Assembly (NCBI GenBank): GCA_947484175.1
Contig: CANKOI010000003.1
Location: 1-64,000, forward strand
Length of the DNA: 64,000 nucleotides
From: Deltaproteobacteria bacterium
Lineage (GTDB): Bacteria; Myxococcota_A; UBA796; SXON01
Direction of reading: 5' to 3'
Below the pieces are notes generated by a model. It was given only the letters and a program-made list of their open reading frames with translations, did not search any database and was not told where the DNA came from. Below are positions 31,843 through 40,667 of this stretch, in pieces. Each line of letters begins with the position of its first letter. The stretch's first letter is position 1. The translations under genes and the position numbers were made by a program.

Positions 31843-34274
31843 TCGGACTCCTGCTTGCCGCCTCCGCGGCCTCTGCCCTCCCCACGGAAGAAGCCGCCTG
31901 GGTGGAAACTAGCACCGAGGTGAACGACCTCGCGGTGAGCTGGGACGAAGCGTGGGTCGCCTTCACGACCTCGGGCGGCGAGCTCCTCCTCATCGACACC
32001 GCCACCTGGGATGTCTGGAACGTTCCGCTCAGCTCTGCGGCCGGGGGCGGGGTGACCATCGGCGGAGCAAGCGGCGCGAGCACGCTGTTCGCAGGCCTCG
32101 CCGACGGCAAGGTGGAGGCCTTTCTGCTCATGGCGGGCTCGTCCCCGAGCCTGCTGGGCTCCTTTCCGGTGGGCGGCGCTCCGTTGGCGCTGGAGGCCGA
32201 CAGCCAGACGCTGTACGCCCTCGTGGAGGCTACCGAGACGGGCCCCACGCTCGAGTCCTACTCGGTGGCCGAACGCACCCCCACGGGTACGGAAGCGGCC
32301 GACCTCGGCGCGAACAGCTTCTCCGACATGGGCGCTCGCATCACGGCAGACAGCGAAACCGCGTCCGCGACGATCAGCTACCTCTACGTCACCCACGGCG
32401 GCTCGCAGGTGTCACGCATCGCCGTGTCGCCTACGTCGATGACGCCGGGATTGAACGAGAGCGGCGGTTCGGGGAACTACGACGACCTGTGGACGGTGGA
32501 CGGCGTGGCCACCACCTGGTTCACCAACAGCGGCGGCTCGAGCAGCGTGAGCTCGATCACCAACGACTCCGGCACCTTTGAGATCACCAACACCACCAAC
32601 CCCGTTCTCGGCGACCCGACCGCGGTGGGCGGCTCGTACCGCGATGGTTGGCTGGGCATCTCGAACAACGACGGCCTGCACGTTTTCACCTACGCGAACG
32701 AGGGGTTGGCCAACGAAGCCGACCTCGTCATTCCCGAGGCAGCGATGGCCACGGAGATCGTGGCGCTCAACGGCTACGGCGTGGTGGGGCTCCCGGGGGG
32801 CGCATCGATTGTGTCGGCGCTCCCCTGGGTGGAGATCACGGGTCTCTCGGCCACAACCGTGCTGCCGGAGGAGGAGTTCACCCTCACGTTCACGAGCAGC
32901 AAGACCGGCAGTTGGCAGGCGTATCGCCAGGTGCAGGGCTCCGGGGGCGGGCCGGAGAAGTTCACGGACGCGTCGGGGGATGTGGCGGCCGGAGAGGAAG
33001 TGACGGCCACGCTCAGTCTCCCGCCTTCCGACACCGATGCCGACGAACGTTTCCTGGTGGAGATTCGGGTGACCGAGGACGGCAGCACCTCCGAAGGGCG
33101 CGACGGCACCTTCGTGGCCTCCGACCCGCGCCCCACGGTGCCCGATCTCAGCGGTGGCGGCGTCGCCGTCGGCGATCGCGCCGTCTACCTCAAGTTCGAC
33201 GCCCTCGACCCCGAGGCGGCCCAAACCTACCAGGTGTGGATCACCACCGTGCCGTGGGCGGCCGAGGACTACGCCACGGGCGGTCCCGTGTACGAAGGTC
33301 CCGACGACTACGATGCCGAGTCCACCTTCATCGGCGAGGCCGGTGACCTCGGCGTTGTCGAGATCACGATCGGGGCGCTCACGAACGGCACCACCTACTA
33401 CGTGGGCGTGCGAGCGATCGATGCAGCCGACACCGACGACGAACAGGAGAGCGAGATGTCTACGGTCTATGAGGTGATGCCGGAGGAGACCTACTCCCTG
33501 AGCCAGCGGCTCGGCATCGAGAGCTGGTGCGGCCTGCCGCTCTCGAGCGCGGGTTGGTTCGGGGTGTTCGCGGGCGTCGTGGCGCTTTCACGGCGCAAGC
33601 GCACAGCCAAGGCCCTCGGGGCCGGTGCCGCCTTGCTCGTAGGGCTGGCGTTGCCGGGGGTTGCGGAGGCGCGCCCGCACGAAGACGACAGCACGTCGCG
33701 CCACTGGAACGTCGCGCTCCGGTACGGTCCGTTCCTCTCGCAGGGCAACTCCGAGCTGAAGGATGCCTTCGGGAGCAGCAACAACCGGCTCTTCCGGGCC
33801 GATCTCGGGTGGACCTCGAACCTGCTGGACCTCGACCTTGGTTTGGGGCTGTACACCGACGAAGGTGGCCAAACCACCGCTTCCGGTGAGCGGAGCGCCG
33901 ACGACACCAAGCTCACGGCCTTCCCGCTGGGTGTGGATGCGACGGTGCGCTTCGACTTCTTGCGCGAGCAGCCGGTAGTGCCCTTCGTTCGGGCGGGCGG
34001 CGACCTCTGGTTGTGGAACGAAACGTGGGACAGCCAGTACGACAGCGACGGCGGCGGGGCGACCACGGCGGGCACCTTTGGCTGGCACTGGGCCGGCGGC
34101 CTGATGATCCTTCTGGACACGCTCGACCCGGGCGCCGCCAGCAAGCTGGAGAACGCCGCCAGCGTCAACGACACTTTTCTGGTCGCCGAGTACCGGCAGT
34201 CCTACACCTTCGGCTCCGACGCTCTCGACTTCACCAGCTCGGAGATCACGTTCGGGCTCAAGTTCGACTACTGA
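31839..34274 (+). CDS. Surface protein fused in frame to an outer-membrane barrel, with internal sorting-like segment
   Basis: The 811-residue ORF starts MIGLLLAASAASALPTEEA, a short signal peptide. Residues about 15-340 are strand-rich and propeller-like (SWDEAWVAFTTSGGELLLID). About 340-545 are two fibronectin-III-like units ending ETYSLSQRLG. At about 560-590 comes ESWCGLPLSSAGWFGVFAGV followed by VALSRRKR, which looks like a C-terminal sorting tail. It continues without a stop into a signal-like segment (GAGAALLVGLALPGVAEA) and a barrel of about 200 residues ending EITFGLKFDY. This may be a true fusion, or a second protein may start internally at a GTG (VALSRRKR). It is coupled to the upstream gene by ATGA. 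Confidence 0.75.
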   Translation: MIGLLLAASAASALPTEEAAWVETSTEVNDLAVSWDEAWVAFTTSGGELLLIDTATWDVWNVPLSSAAGGGVTIGGASGASTLFAGLADGKVEAFLLMAGSSPSLLGSFPVGGAPLALEADSQTLYALVEATETGPTLESYSVAERTPTGTEAADLGANSFSDMGARITADSETASATISYLYVTHGGSQVSRIAVSPTSMTPGLNESGGSGNYDDLWTVDGVATTWFTNSGGSSSVSSITNDSGTFEITNTTNPVLGDPTAVGGSYRDGWLGISNNDGLHVFTYANEGLANEADLVIPEAAMATEIVALNGYGVVGLPGGASIVSALPWVEITGLSATTVLPEEEFTLTFTSSKTGSWQAYRQVQGSGGGPEKFTDASGDVAAGEEVTATLSLPPSDTDADERFLVEIRVTEDGSTSEGRDGTFVASDPRPTVPDLSGGGVAVGDRAVYLKFDALDPEAAQTYQVWITTVPWAAEDYATGGPVYEGPDDYDAESTFIGEAGDLGVVEITIGALTNGTTYYVGVRAIDAADTDDEQESEMSTVYEVMPEETYSLSQRLGIESWCGLPLSSAGWFGVFAGVVALSRRKRTAKALGAGAALLVGLALPGVAEARPHEDDSTSRHWNVALRYGPFLSQGNSELKDAFGSSNNRLFRADLGWTSNLLDLDLGLGLYTDEGGQTTASGERSADDTKLTAFPLGVDATVRFDFLREQPVVPFVRAGGDLWLWNETWDSQYDSDGGGATTAGTFGWHWAGGLMILLDTLDPGAASKLENAASVNDTFLVAEYRQSYTFGSDALDFTSSEITFGLKFDY

Positions 34275-34278
34275 GCCG

Positions 34279-35037
34279 GTGCCCAACTACCGCCTGATCC
34301 TTGAGTACGATGGCCGCGACTACGCCGGCTTCCAGTCGCAGAGCAACCACCCCAGCGTACAGGCCACCCTCGAAGAGGCGCTCTCTCGCCACTTCGAAAC
34401 GGGCCGCGTGATCGTGCACGGCAGTGGGCGCACTGACTCCGGAGTGCACGCGCTCGGGCAGGTAGTGAACTTCCGGGTCGACATCGAACGCGACCCCAAC
34501 CGGGTGCGCCTCGGCCTGAACACCCTCCTTCCCCGCAGCATCTCCGTGGTGGCGGCCAGCGTGGCGCCCGCTTCGTTCCACTCCCGCTTCTCCGCCACGG
34601 GCAAGACCTACCGGTACCGCATCCTCCAGCGGCGCGACCGCAGCCCCTTCACATCCGGTTTCGCGTTGCATGTGCGCCGCCCACTCGACTGGGCGGCCGT
34701 AGAAGAGGCGCTGCCCGTGCTCGTGGGCACCCACGACTTCTCTGCCTTTCGTGGCGCGGGGTGCACCGCTCGTTCGCCCGTTCGCACCGTCGATCGTGCC
34801 GAGCATGTGGATGCCGGGGGCGGCGAGCACCACCTGTTCTTCCACGGCAACGGTTTTTTACGCTACCAGGTGCGGCGCATGGTGGGCACGCTGCTCGACA
34901 TCGGGCTCGGCCGGCGCTCCGCGAGCTCGATCGGCGAGCTGCTGGCCGGGCGCGATCCCTCGAAGGCGGGCAAGACGGCGCTCGCCGAGGGCCTCTGCTT
35001 GATGGAAGTGGACTACCCCCCGGAGGCGCTGGGGTGA
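34279..35037 (+). CDS. truA: tRNA pseudouridine synthase A
   Basis: The GTG-started 252-residue protein has the TruA signature GSGRTDSGVHALGQVV with the catalytic Asp, the N-terminal YRLILEYDGRDYAGFQ and the late FLRYQVRRMVGTLLDIG. It modifies uridines 38-40 in tRNA anticodon arms. It follows the barrel gene by 4 nt and converges on a kinase gene 19 nt away. Confidence 0.97.
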   Translation: MPNYRLILEYDGRDYAGFQSQSNHPSVQATLEEALSRHFETGRVIVHGSGRTDSGVHALGQVVNFRVDIERDPNRVRLGLNTLLPRSISVVAASVAPASFHSRFSATGKTYRYRILQRRDRSPFTSGFALHVRRPLDWAAVEEALPVLVGTHDFSAFRGAGCTARSPVRTVDRAEHVDAGGGEHHLFFHGNGFLRYQVRRMVGTLLDIGLGRRSASSIGELLAGRDPSKAGKTALAEGLCLMEVDYPPEALG

Positions 35038-35056
35038 CGGCGCCTGGGCGCTTGCC

Positions 35057-37291
35057 TCACCGGCCGAGGAGCGCCGGTCCCTCGCCGACCAGCACATAGG
35101 TCCACGGCATCGTGTCGAGCGTGGACCACACCACGAGGTCCTCGTTGATTTCGAGGTGCCCGTTCCGGCGACCCCCGCTCACCGCTTGGACGACGCCGGG
35201 CCACGCGAAGGGCTCGGGCTGGTACTCCTGCCCCGACGTGGCCTGCTCCTTCAGCCCGGAGCGCACGACGACGCGCCCGTCTGAGTCCACGAGGTACGCT
35301 TCCACCGGCATTCCGGCTGGCTGGAGCAGCGTCTCCACGAGGCATCCGACCGTCACATCCAGCGCCGCCACTCCGACGAAGGCGCCCTCGGGGCTGAACA
35401 GGCCCGTCCCGCAGCCCAGCAGCAGGCCCATGCCGCTCTCGTCGAGGTACACCGACCCCCAGTGCGGTGCGCGTTTTCCGTGGGCATTGAGGTACCAGGG
35501 GCGTTGCCGCGGGTCGTAGCCGTCCGGGTACGGGGTCGGCGTCCCGGGAAGCCCCCCGATGACCCCTTCCTCCAGCGCCACGTAGGCCCAAGTGACCGGC
35601 ACGCCATCCTCCCCGATCAGGCGCCGCTGCTCCGCCGCCGACAACGTGATCGCGTTGTCTGCCGAGCTTTGGAGGAGCACCCTCAGGAAGGCGGGCTGGA
35701 GCGCGGCGAGCTGGTGGAGCCGCCGCTGGAGTGGCTGTGCCTCCACGCCCTCTGCGAAGCCAACATCGATGTGATCGAGGCTCATCTGCTCGAAGATCGT
35801 GGAGGGACCGAGGTCGGGCGGACCGAGCCCCGGGGTCGCGTAGTCCGCGTTCAGGTACACCTTGGCGGGTAGCGGCTCGGCGGCCAGCACCGCCTCGGCG
35901 GCGAAGGCTAGGCCGTTGAGCAGCCCCTCGTAGTGTTGCAGCGCCGTGTCGAGCCCGCGCGCGTGGGAGGACGCCACGGCAAGGACACCCGTCAGCCGCT
36001 CTTCGCGCTCGGCGGCGGCGAGCCGGGCGGCCTCTCGCGCCGCCACTCCCCCCGACACTCCCACTGCCACCACGACGAACACCAGCAGGAGCAGCCCGAG
36101 CAGGATCGCGGCGGACAGCTCCCGACGGCGCGCAACCCACCGAGAGAAGGTCTGCATGCGGGTGTCGGGCCGTGCGAGCACGGCATCGCCACGGAGGTAG
36201 CGCCGCACGTCGTCTGCGAGCGCCTCCACCCGCTCGTAGCGCTCGCCGGGAAGCTTCGCCGTGGCCTTCCGCACGATCGCGGCCAGCTCGCGCGGGACCG
36301 CCTCGTTCGGCGAGATGTGCTCGATGGCTCCCACTCTCCCGTCGCGCGCCAACTGCAGCATCTGGTCCGCATTGGAAGCGACCCTTGCCCGCCGTAGGGT
36401 GACGATCTCGAAAAGGATCAGGCCGAGCGCGAACTGGTCGCTCCGGGCGTCTACGTCCTCGTTCCTGCCGAATGCCTGCTCCGGCGACATGTAGGACAAG
36501 GTGCCGATGATCGCGCCGAACCGCGTGCTCTTCACGCGACCCGCGCCCTCCACGCCGGGGGTGCAGGCGGTCTCTCCCTCGCCCAGCACCCGCGCGATCC
36601 CCCAGTCCATCACGATCACGTCCCGGAAGGGGCCGACCATGATGTTGTCGGGCTTCAGGTCGCGGTGGAGGACTCCGCGCGCGTGGGCGAAGTCGACGGC
36701 ACCGCACACCTGTAGGAACAGATCGAGGCGGGCGGGCAGGGCGGCGTCTGTGTCTGGCTTCTGCCCGGCCTCGTGGGTAGCGCGCGCGGCGCCCATGACC
36801 TCCTTGAGCGTGCGCCCCCGGATGAGCTTCATCGCGTAGGAGAGGGTGCCGTCCTCTCTTCGCTCTACCGCATACACCGGCATGATCGCGGGGTGGTCGA
36901 GTTGGGCGGTGATCTGGATTTCGTCGTGGAATCGCTGCGCGAGGGCGGGCTCGTGCACGAGGCGGGGGTCCATCATCTTTACGGCCACGGCCCGATGGAG
37001 CGCCTCGTCACGCGCGAGGTGCACTTCGCCCATCGCGCCGCGACCGAGGACACCGAGCAGCCGGTGGCGAGGCGCGTCGGGACGAGCCTTGTCGCCTGTG
37101 GGTGTGAGCGTCACCTCTAGTGATGCCACGGCGTCGCGACACTGTGCGGCGGTGATGAGCTCCTCGCGGTGACACCACGCGATGAAGTCGCTGTCGTCGC
37201 CGCTGCCGTCGGCGTCGAACCGGAGCCGCAGCGCATCGAAGTCTGCCCCGAGGAGCGGGGAGAGGGCTTCGAGTAGGGCGCGAACCTTCAC
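35057..37291 (-). CDS. Membrane Ser/Thr protein kinase with extracytoplasmic Cache-type sensor
   Basis: The 744-residue protein has an N-terminal helical region (1-75), then a Hanks-type kinase. Visible motifs are the glycine loop GVLGRGAMGEVHLARD (about 80-95), Lys105 in AVAVKMMDP, Asp211 in HRDLKPDN and DWG at 229-231 in place of DFG. GTLSYMSPEQAFGR marks the activation-loop end. One membrane helix near 395-415 (ILLGLLLLVFVVVAVGV) leads to an extracytoplasmic double-Cache-like sensor (RQRPWYLNAHGKRAPHWG, FVGVAALDVTV). It should transmit an outside signal into Ser/Thr phosphorylation. The order, kinase inside and sensor outside, resembles PknB-like kinases with a different sensor. Confidence 0.92.
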   Translation of the reverse strand: MKVRALLEALSPLLGADFDALRLRFDADGSGDDSDFIAWCHREELITAAQCRDAVASLEVTLTPTGDKARPDAPRHRLLGVLGRGAMGEVHLARDEALHRAVAVKMMDPRLVHEPALAQRFHDEIQITAQLDHPAIMPVYAVERREDGTLSYAMKLIRGRTLKEVMGAARATHEAGQKPDTDAALPARLDLFLQVCGAVDFAHARGVLHRDLKPDNIMVGPFRDVIVMDWGIARVLGEGETACTPGVEGAGRVKSTRFGAIIGTLSYMSPEQAFGRNEDVDARSDQFALGLILFEIVTLRRARVASNADQMLQLARDGRVGAIEHISPNEAVPRELAAIVRKATAKLPGERYERVEALADDVRRYLRGDAVLARPDTRMQTFSRWVARRRELSAAILLGLLLLVFVVVAVGVSGGVAAREAARLAAAEREERLTGVLAVASSHARGLDTALQHYEGLLNGLAFAAEAVLAAEPLPAKVYLNADYATPGLGPPDLGPSTIFEQMSLDHIDVGFAEGVEAQPLQRRLHQLAALQPAFLRVLLQSSADNAITLSAAEQRRLIGEDGVPVTWAYVALEEGVIGGLPGTPTPYPDGYDPRQRPWYLNAHGKRAPHWGSVYLDESGMGLLLGCGTGLFSPEGAFVGVAALDVTVGCLVETLLQPAGMPVEAYLVDSDGRVVVRSGLKEQATSGQEYQPEPFAWPGVVQAVSGGRRNGHLEINEDLVVWSTLDTMPWTYVLVGEGPALLGR

Positions 37292-37353
37292 CTTTCCCGA
37301 CTATCCGGCGCGGCGGGGGTGTGGCACCCTTGCCATTGCCCATCGCCGGCCGG

Positions 37354-37731
37354 TCAGGGAACCCGCAACACCGCGACGTCGTACTGGGTGATCCTGTCGT
37401 CGTGCGTCATCAACGTGAGACCCTCGCACAGCGCCTGCGCTACGAGCATCCGGTCGAAGGGATCGTGATGGTGCGGCGGCAGCGCGGCGGCTGCCCGCGT
37501 GTGTCGGAAGTGGACGGGAAGCTCTGTGAACCCGGCAGCTACGACGCCGTCCTCCACGGTTTCGGGCAGGCGCAGCTTTCCGAGACTGACCTTGAGGCCC
37601 AACTCCCACGCCGTGGCGGCGCTAACGTAGACCGCCTCCGCGTCGGCGATCGCGCGCACCATCGCCGGCGAGAGGCGCGGGTCCGCAGCCTTCCACCACA
37701 AGAAGACGTGGCTGTCGAGCAGGAGCCTCAT
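37354..37731 (-). CDS. vapC: VapC-type PIN-domain ribonuclease toxin
   Basis: I start at the ATG giving MRLLLDSHVFLWWKAADPRL (125 residues); the track extends into the antitoxin frame. The acidic PIN residues are visible as LLLDSH, AATAWELGLKVSLGKL and HHDPFDRMLVAQA. It is an Mg-dependent RNase toxin. ATGA overlap with the Phd-type antitoxin upstream confirms the pair. Confidence 0.92.
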   Translation of the reverse strand: MRLLLDSHVFLWWKAADPRLSPAMVRAIADAEAVYVSAATAWELGLKVSLGKLRLPETVEDGVVAAGFTELPVHFRHTRAAAALPPHHHDPFDRMLVAQALCEGLTLMTHDDRITQYDVAVLRVP

Positions 37732-37970
37732 TCGGGGGTGTCGCCGCCGAGCATGGCCGCAGCGACCTGGGCGTCGGCTTCGTCGAAGTCCGGCGCCACC
37801 CACACCCGGCCCTCCCAGCCGCCGGGTACACGCGCCGGCGGCGCCGCCAACGCAACCAGTCGTGCTGCTGGCTTCCCATTGCGTGCGATCACGATCTCCT
37901 CGCCCGCCGCTGCACGCTGCACCAGCTCAGAGAGGTGGGTCTTGGCGTCGTAGATGTTGACGGGGTTCAT
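37728..37970 (-). CDS. Phd/YefM-type antitoxin
   Basis: The 80-residue product starts MNPVNIYDAKTHLSELVQ, the classic Phd N-terminal DNA-binding domain (NIYDAKTHLSELV, GEEIVIARNGKPAARLV). An acidic C-terminal tail should wrap the VapC toxin. A consensus-like promoter with a palindrome lies just upstream, so autorepression is likely. The ATG sits where the transcript is predicted to start, so the mRNA may be leaderless. Confidence 0.92.
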   Translation of the reverse strand: MNPVNIYDAKTHLSELVQRAAAGEEIVIARNGKPAARLVALAAPPARVPGGWEGRVWVAPDFDEADAQVAAAMLGGDTPE

Positions 37971-37976
37971 GTCCAG

Positions 37977-38005
37977 ACGATAGCGCCGCTGACCAAGTTG
38001 GTCAA
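37977..38005 (-). promoter_or_regulatory. Toxin-antitoxin promoter with operator palindrome
   Basis: On the minus strand TTGACC is followed after 17 nt by TATCGT, a good sigma-70-type pair (five of six and four of six consensus bases). The perfect palindrome TGACCAA-G-TTGGTCA (37990-38004) overlaps the -35 box and spacer, as expected for an antitoxin operator. Only six bases separate the -10 box from the antitoxin ATG. Confidence 0.75.
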
Positions 38006-38022
38006 GTGGCCCCTCGCCACCC

Positions 38023-38739
38023 TCAGCCGATCGCCCCATCCTCCAGCCGAGGCGGCACCCCGGTGGCGGCGGTGATGGCGCGCTCGAGCCCCCGGAAGAA
38101 GCCGATGCCGTCGAGCGGCGCGTTCATCCAACCCGTGGTGATGCAGTAGTGGCCGACGTGCGGGGCGCGATGGTGTACGGCGTGATGCTCCGGCCGCAGC
38201 GCCAGCCCGCTTCGCTGAACCAAGCGGATCCACGCGGGTGGTTCGGTGAGGTGCGCCCAGCTGTGGAACTGGTTGGTGGCGAAAATGCCGAGGCAGAGAA
38301 CGACGATGAACACGACGGCGCCTTCTGCGAGGCCGCCGCTAGCGGGATCGAGGGCGAGGGCCATGAGCAGCAACGGCAGGCTGCCTAAGCAGTTGCTGCC
38401 GTTGGTCTCGACGAAGTCGTGCCGGGTGATGGCGAGCTCGTCGACGTGGTGCTCGCGGAAGGGCCGCACGAACATCGAGCCGAGGATGGGGGTCGTTGCG
38501 CTCAGCCAGGTATCGAAGAACCAGTGGACAAGGCCCGAGAACACGTCGGCGGCGAGGTAGCCTGCGAGGAGAGCCGCCAGCGTGACGAAATCGAGGGCGT
38601 CGGGGCCCAAGCTGGCCAGCCTCCACAGGTGGAACCCGCAGGCGCCGAAGAAACCGAGGACACCCGCCGTGTCGATCAGGCGCGCCGTCGTGGTGTACTC
38701 GGCTAACGACGCTCGAGTGGGTGAGGAGTCGGGTGACAT
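38023..38739 (-). CDS. carF: CarF-like plasmanylethanolamine desaturase
   Basis: I start at MSPDSSPTRASLAEYTTTAR (238 residues). The membrane protein has several helices and the His-rich signatures of the CarF/TMEM189 (PEDS1) lipid desaturase family: VHWFFDTW, REHHVDELAITRHDFVETNG, NQFHSWAHL and PEHHAVHHRAPHVGHYC. In Myxococcus xanthus CarF makes the vinyl-ether bond of plasmalogens and transmits the singlet-oxygen signal for carotenoid synthesis. Carotenoid genes are not in the window. It is divergent from a kinase gene with 40 nt between starts. Confidence 0.9.
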   Translation of the reverse strand: MSPDSSPTRASLAEYTTTARLIDTAGVLGFFGACGFHLWRLASLGPDALDFVTLAALLAGYLAADVFSGLVHWFFDTWLSATTPILGSMFVRPFREHHVDELAITRHDFVETNGSNCLGSLPLLLMALALDPASGGLAEGAVVFIVVLCLGIFATNQFHSWAHLTEPPAWIRLVQRSGLALRPEHHAVHHRAPHVGHYCITTGWMNAPLDGIGFFRGLERAITAATGVPPRLEDGAIG

Positions 38740-38779
38740 GGGTGGGGCGGAGCATACCACTGGGCGATAGGCGGCCGGG

Positions 38780-40648
38780 GTGAACAGCAATCGCTCCACC
38801 CTCGCGCCGTCGCCCAACGAGACCATCCGGGGCCCGCTCGATGCACCCACGGAGGTTCTTCGCCCGCGAGGCCAACTCCACGGCGCCTACACCACGCTCG
38901 ACACGCTCGGCCAGGGCGGCACGGCGCTGGTTCGCCGCGTCAGGCAGATCGTGCTCGACCGCGACGTCGCGATCAAGACGCCCCTGCGGGAGCACCTCGG
39001 CCCCGAGGCGGTGAGCCGGGTGTTGCAGGAGGCGTGGGTCACTGGCGCGTTGGAGCATCCGGGCGTGGTGCCCGTGCACGACGTGGTGGTGGACGCCGAA
39101 GGCTGCCCCCACATCGTGATGCGGCGCATCGAGGGCCACACGTGGACCCAGCTGCTCAACGAGCCCGAGGTGGTGGAGGCTCGGTTCGGCGTTCGCGACG
39201 TGCTCTCCTGGCACCTGCGCGTGCTGATGGCGGTGGCGGCCACCCTGCACCACGCGCATGAGCGAGGCGTGCTGCACCGCGACCTGAAGCCCGACAACGT
39301 GATGATCGGCGCGGGGGGCGAGGTGTACTTGCTCGACTGGGGGCTCGCGGTGGCGCTGGACGAGCGGGCCGCCCGGCACCTGCCGCTCGCCCGCTCTCAG
39401 GCCAGCCTCGCGGGCACCCCGCACTACATGGCCCCCGAGATGGCTCGCGCCGAGGGCGCGGCCTTCGGGGTGCCCACCGACGTGTACCTGCTCGGCGGCT
39501 TGCTCTACGCCGTGCTCACCGGCGAGCCTCCTCACCCCGGCGACGACGTTCAGGAAGTGGTGGACCGCGCCGCGCGGGAGCTGCCGTCGGTTCCCACCGA
39601 CGGTCCGCCGCGCTTGCAGAAGTTGTGCGTGCAGGCGCTCGCCACGGAGCCCTCGGAGCGCCCCGCCACCGCCGAGGTCTTTCGGAGGGCGGTGCAGGCG
39701 TGGCTCGAAGAGCGCGACGCCGACGCCCTCGCGGACGCCGGCCGCGCCGCGGTTCCCGCGCTCGAGGCCGCCTGCTCGGCGGGCGACCCCGCTCTTGTGC
39801 CGACCTTCTTTGCCGCCGTTCGGGTGCCCTGCGAGCAGGCGCTGGCGCGCGCCCCCGACCATCCTTCCGCCCGCGCCACCCTCGACGAGGGGGTGCTGCG
39901 GATGGTGCACTTCGAGCTGGAGCGGGGCACCGCCCGCGCCGCTGCGGCCTGGCTCGCCGAGGTGAAGTCGCCTCCGCCCGGGCTTCGGCAGCGGGTCGTT
40001 GCCGCGGTCGAGGCGGCGGCCGCCCGCGAGGCCGCCGCGGCCTCGCTGCTCGCCGACTACGACCTCCGGGCCGGCGTGCGCACGCGCGCCTTCGTCGCGT
40101 TCCTGCTGGGCCTCGTGTTCACCCTCGCTCCGCTGGCCGCGGGGCGCTTCGCCCGCGACATCACGTTGGGCCAGCTCGCCGGCGCCACCGTGGCGGTCCT
40201 TTTGGGGGTACTGGGCCTGTGGTACTGGGCGCGAGACTCGCTCAGCCGCAGTGCGCTGAACCGTGCGTTCATCCGTACGAGCGCCGTCGTCCCGTGCCTC
40301 CACCTCGTGCTCATCCTCGCCGCGGGTCCCTTAGGCCTCGACGTCGTTACCGTGGTGGTCTTGCAGCCGCTCTTGGCCGCTACCACCTGCTTGGTCATGG
40401 CGGCCACGATCGAGCCGTTCATGCTCCTGCCGGGGCTCTTGTACGGGGCCACCTTCCTCGGCGCCGCCACCTTTCCGACGCTGCGGTGGGAGTGGCATGT
40501 GCTGGGCAACGCTACCCTCACCGGAGTGGCGCTGTGGCGGTGGGGGCCCACCGGCCTGAAGAGCTGGATTTCTTTTCGACGGGAACTGCGCCGGGCAAAG
40601 CGGAACGAGATCGAGGGTGCGGGAGTACCCTGCGGGGATGTTCGGTAG
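38780..40648 (+). CDS. Ser/Thr protein kinase with polytopic C-terminal membrane domain
   Basis: The GTG-started 622-residue protein has a kinase domain at about 35-305 with DTLGQGGTALVRRV, Lys66 in DVAIKTPLR, Asp168 in HRDLKPDN and DWG at 186-188. The activation loop reads AGTPHYMAPEMARAEG. A helical region (310-440) follows, then about five to six membrane helices (for example FVAFLLGLVFTLAPLAAG) and a basic cytosolic tail. No extracytoplasmic sensor is visible. It converges on the HTTM-like gene 19 nt away. Confidence 0.9.
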   Translation: MNSNRSTLAPSPNETIRGPLDAPTEVLRPRGQLHGAYTTLDTLGQGGTALVRRVRQIVLDRDVAIKTPLREHLGPEAVSRVLQEAWVTGALEHPGVVPVHDVVVDAEGCPHIVMRRIEGHTWTQLLNEPEVVEARFGVRDVLSWHLRVLMAVAATLHHAHERGVLHRDLKPDNVMIGAGGEVYLLDWGLAVALDERAARHLPLARSQASLAGTPHYMAPEMARAEGAAFGVPTDVYLLGGLLYAVLTGEPPHPGDDVQEVVDRAARELPSVPTDGPPRLQKLCVQALATEPSERPATAEVFRRAVQAWLEERDADALADAGRAAVPALEAACSAGDPALVPTFFAAVRVPCEQALARAPDHPSARATLDEGVLRMVHFELERGTARAAAAWLAEVKSPPPGLRQRVVAAVEAAAAREAAAASLLADYDLRAGVRTRAFVAFLLGLVFTLAPLAAGRFARDITLGQLAGATVAVLLGVLGLWYWARDSLSRSALNRAFIRTSAVVPCLHLVLILAAGPLGLDVVTVVVLQPLLAATTCLVMAATIEPFMLLPGLLYGATFLGAATFPTLRWEWHVLGNATLTGVALWRWGPTGLKSWISFRRELRRAKRNEIEGAGVPCGDVR

Positions 40649-40667
40649 AGCGAACCCTGCTTTCCCA

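Noticed and set aside
35033-35061. Weak hairpin between truA and the kinase gene
   Set aside because: Only short interrupted stems and no T run; not enough to call a terminator.
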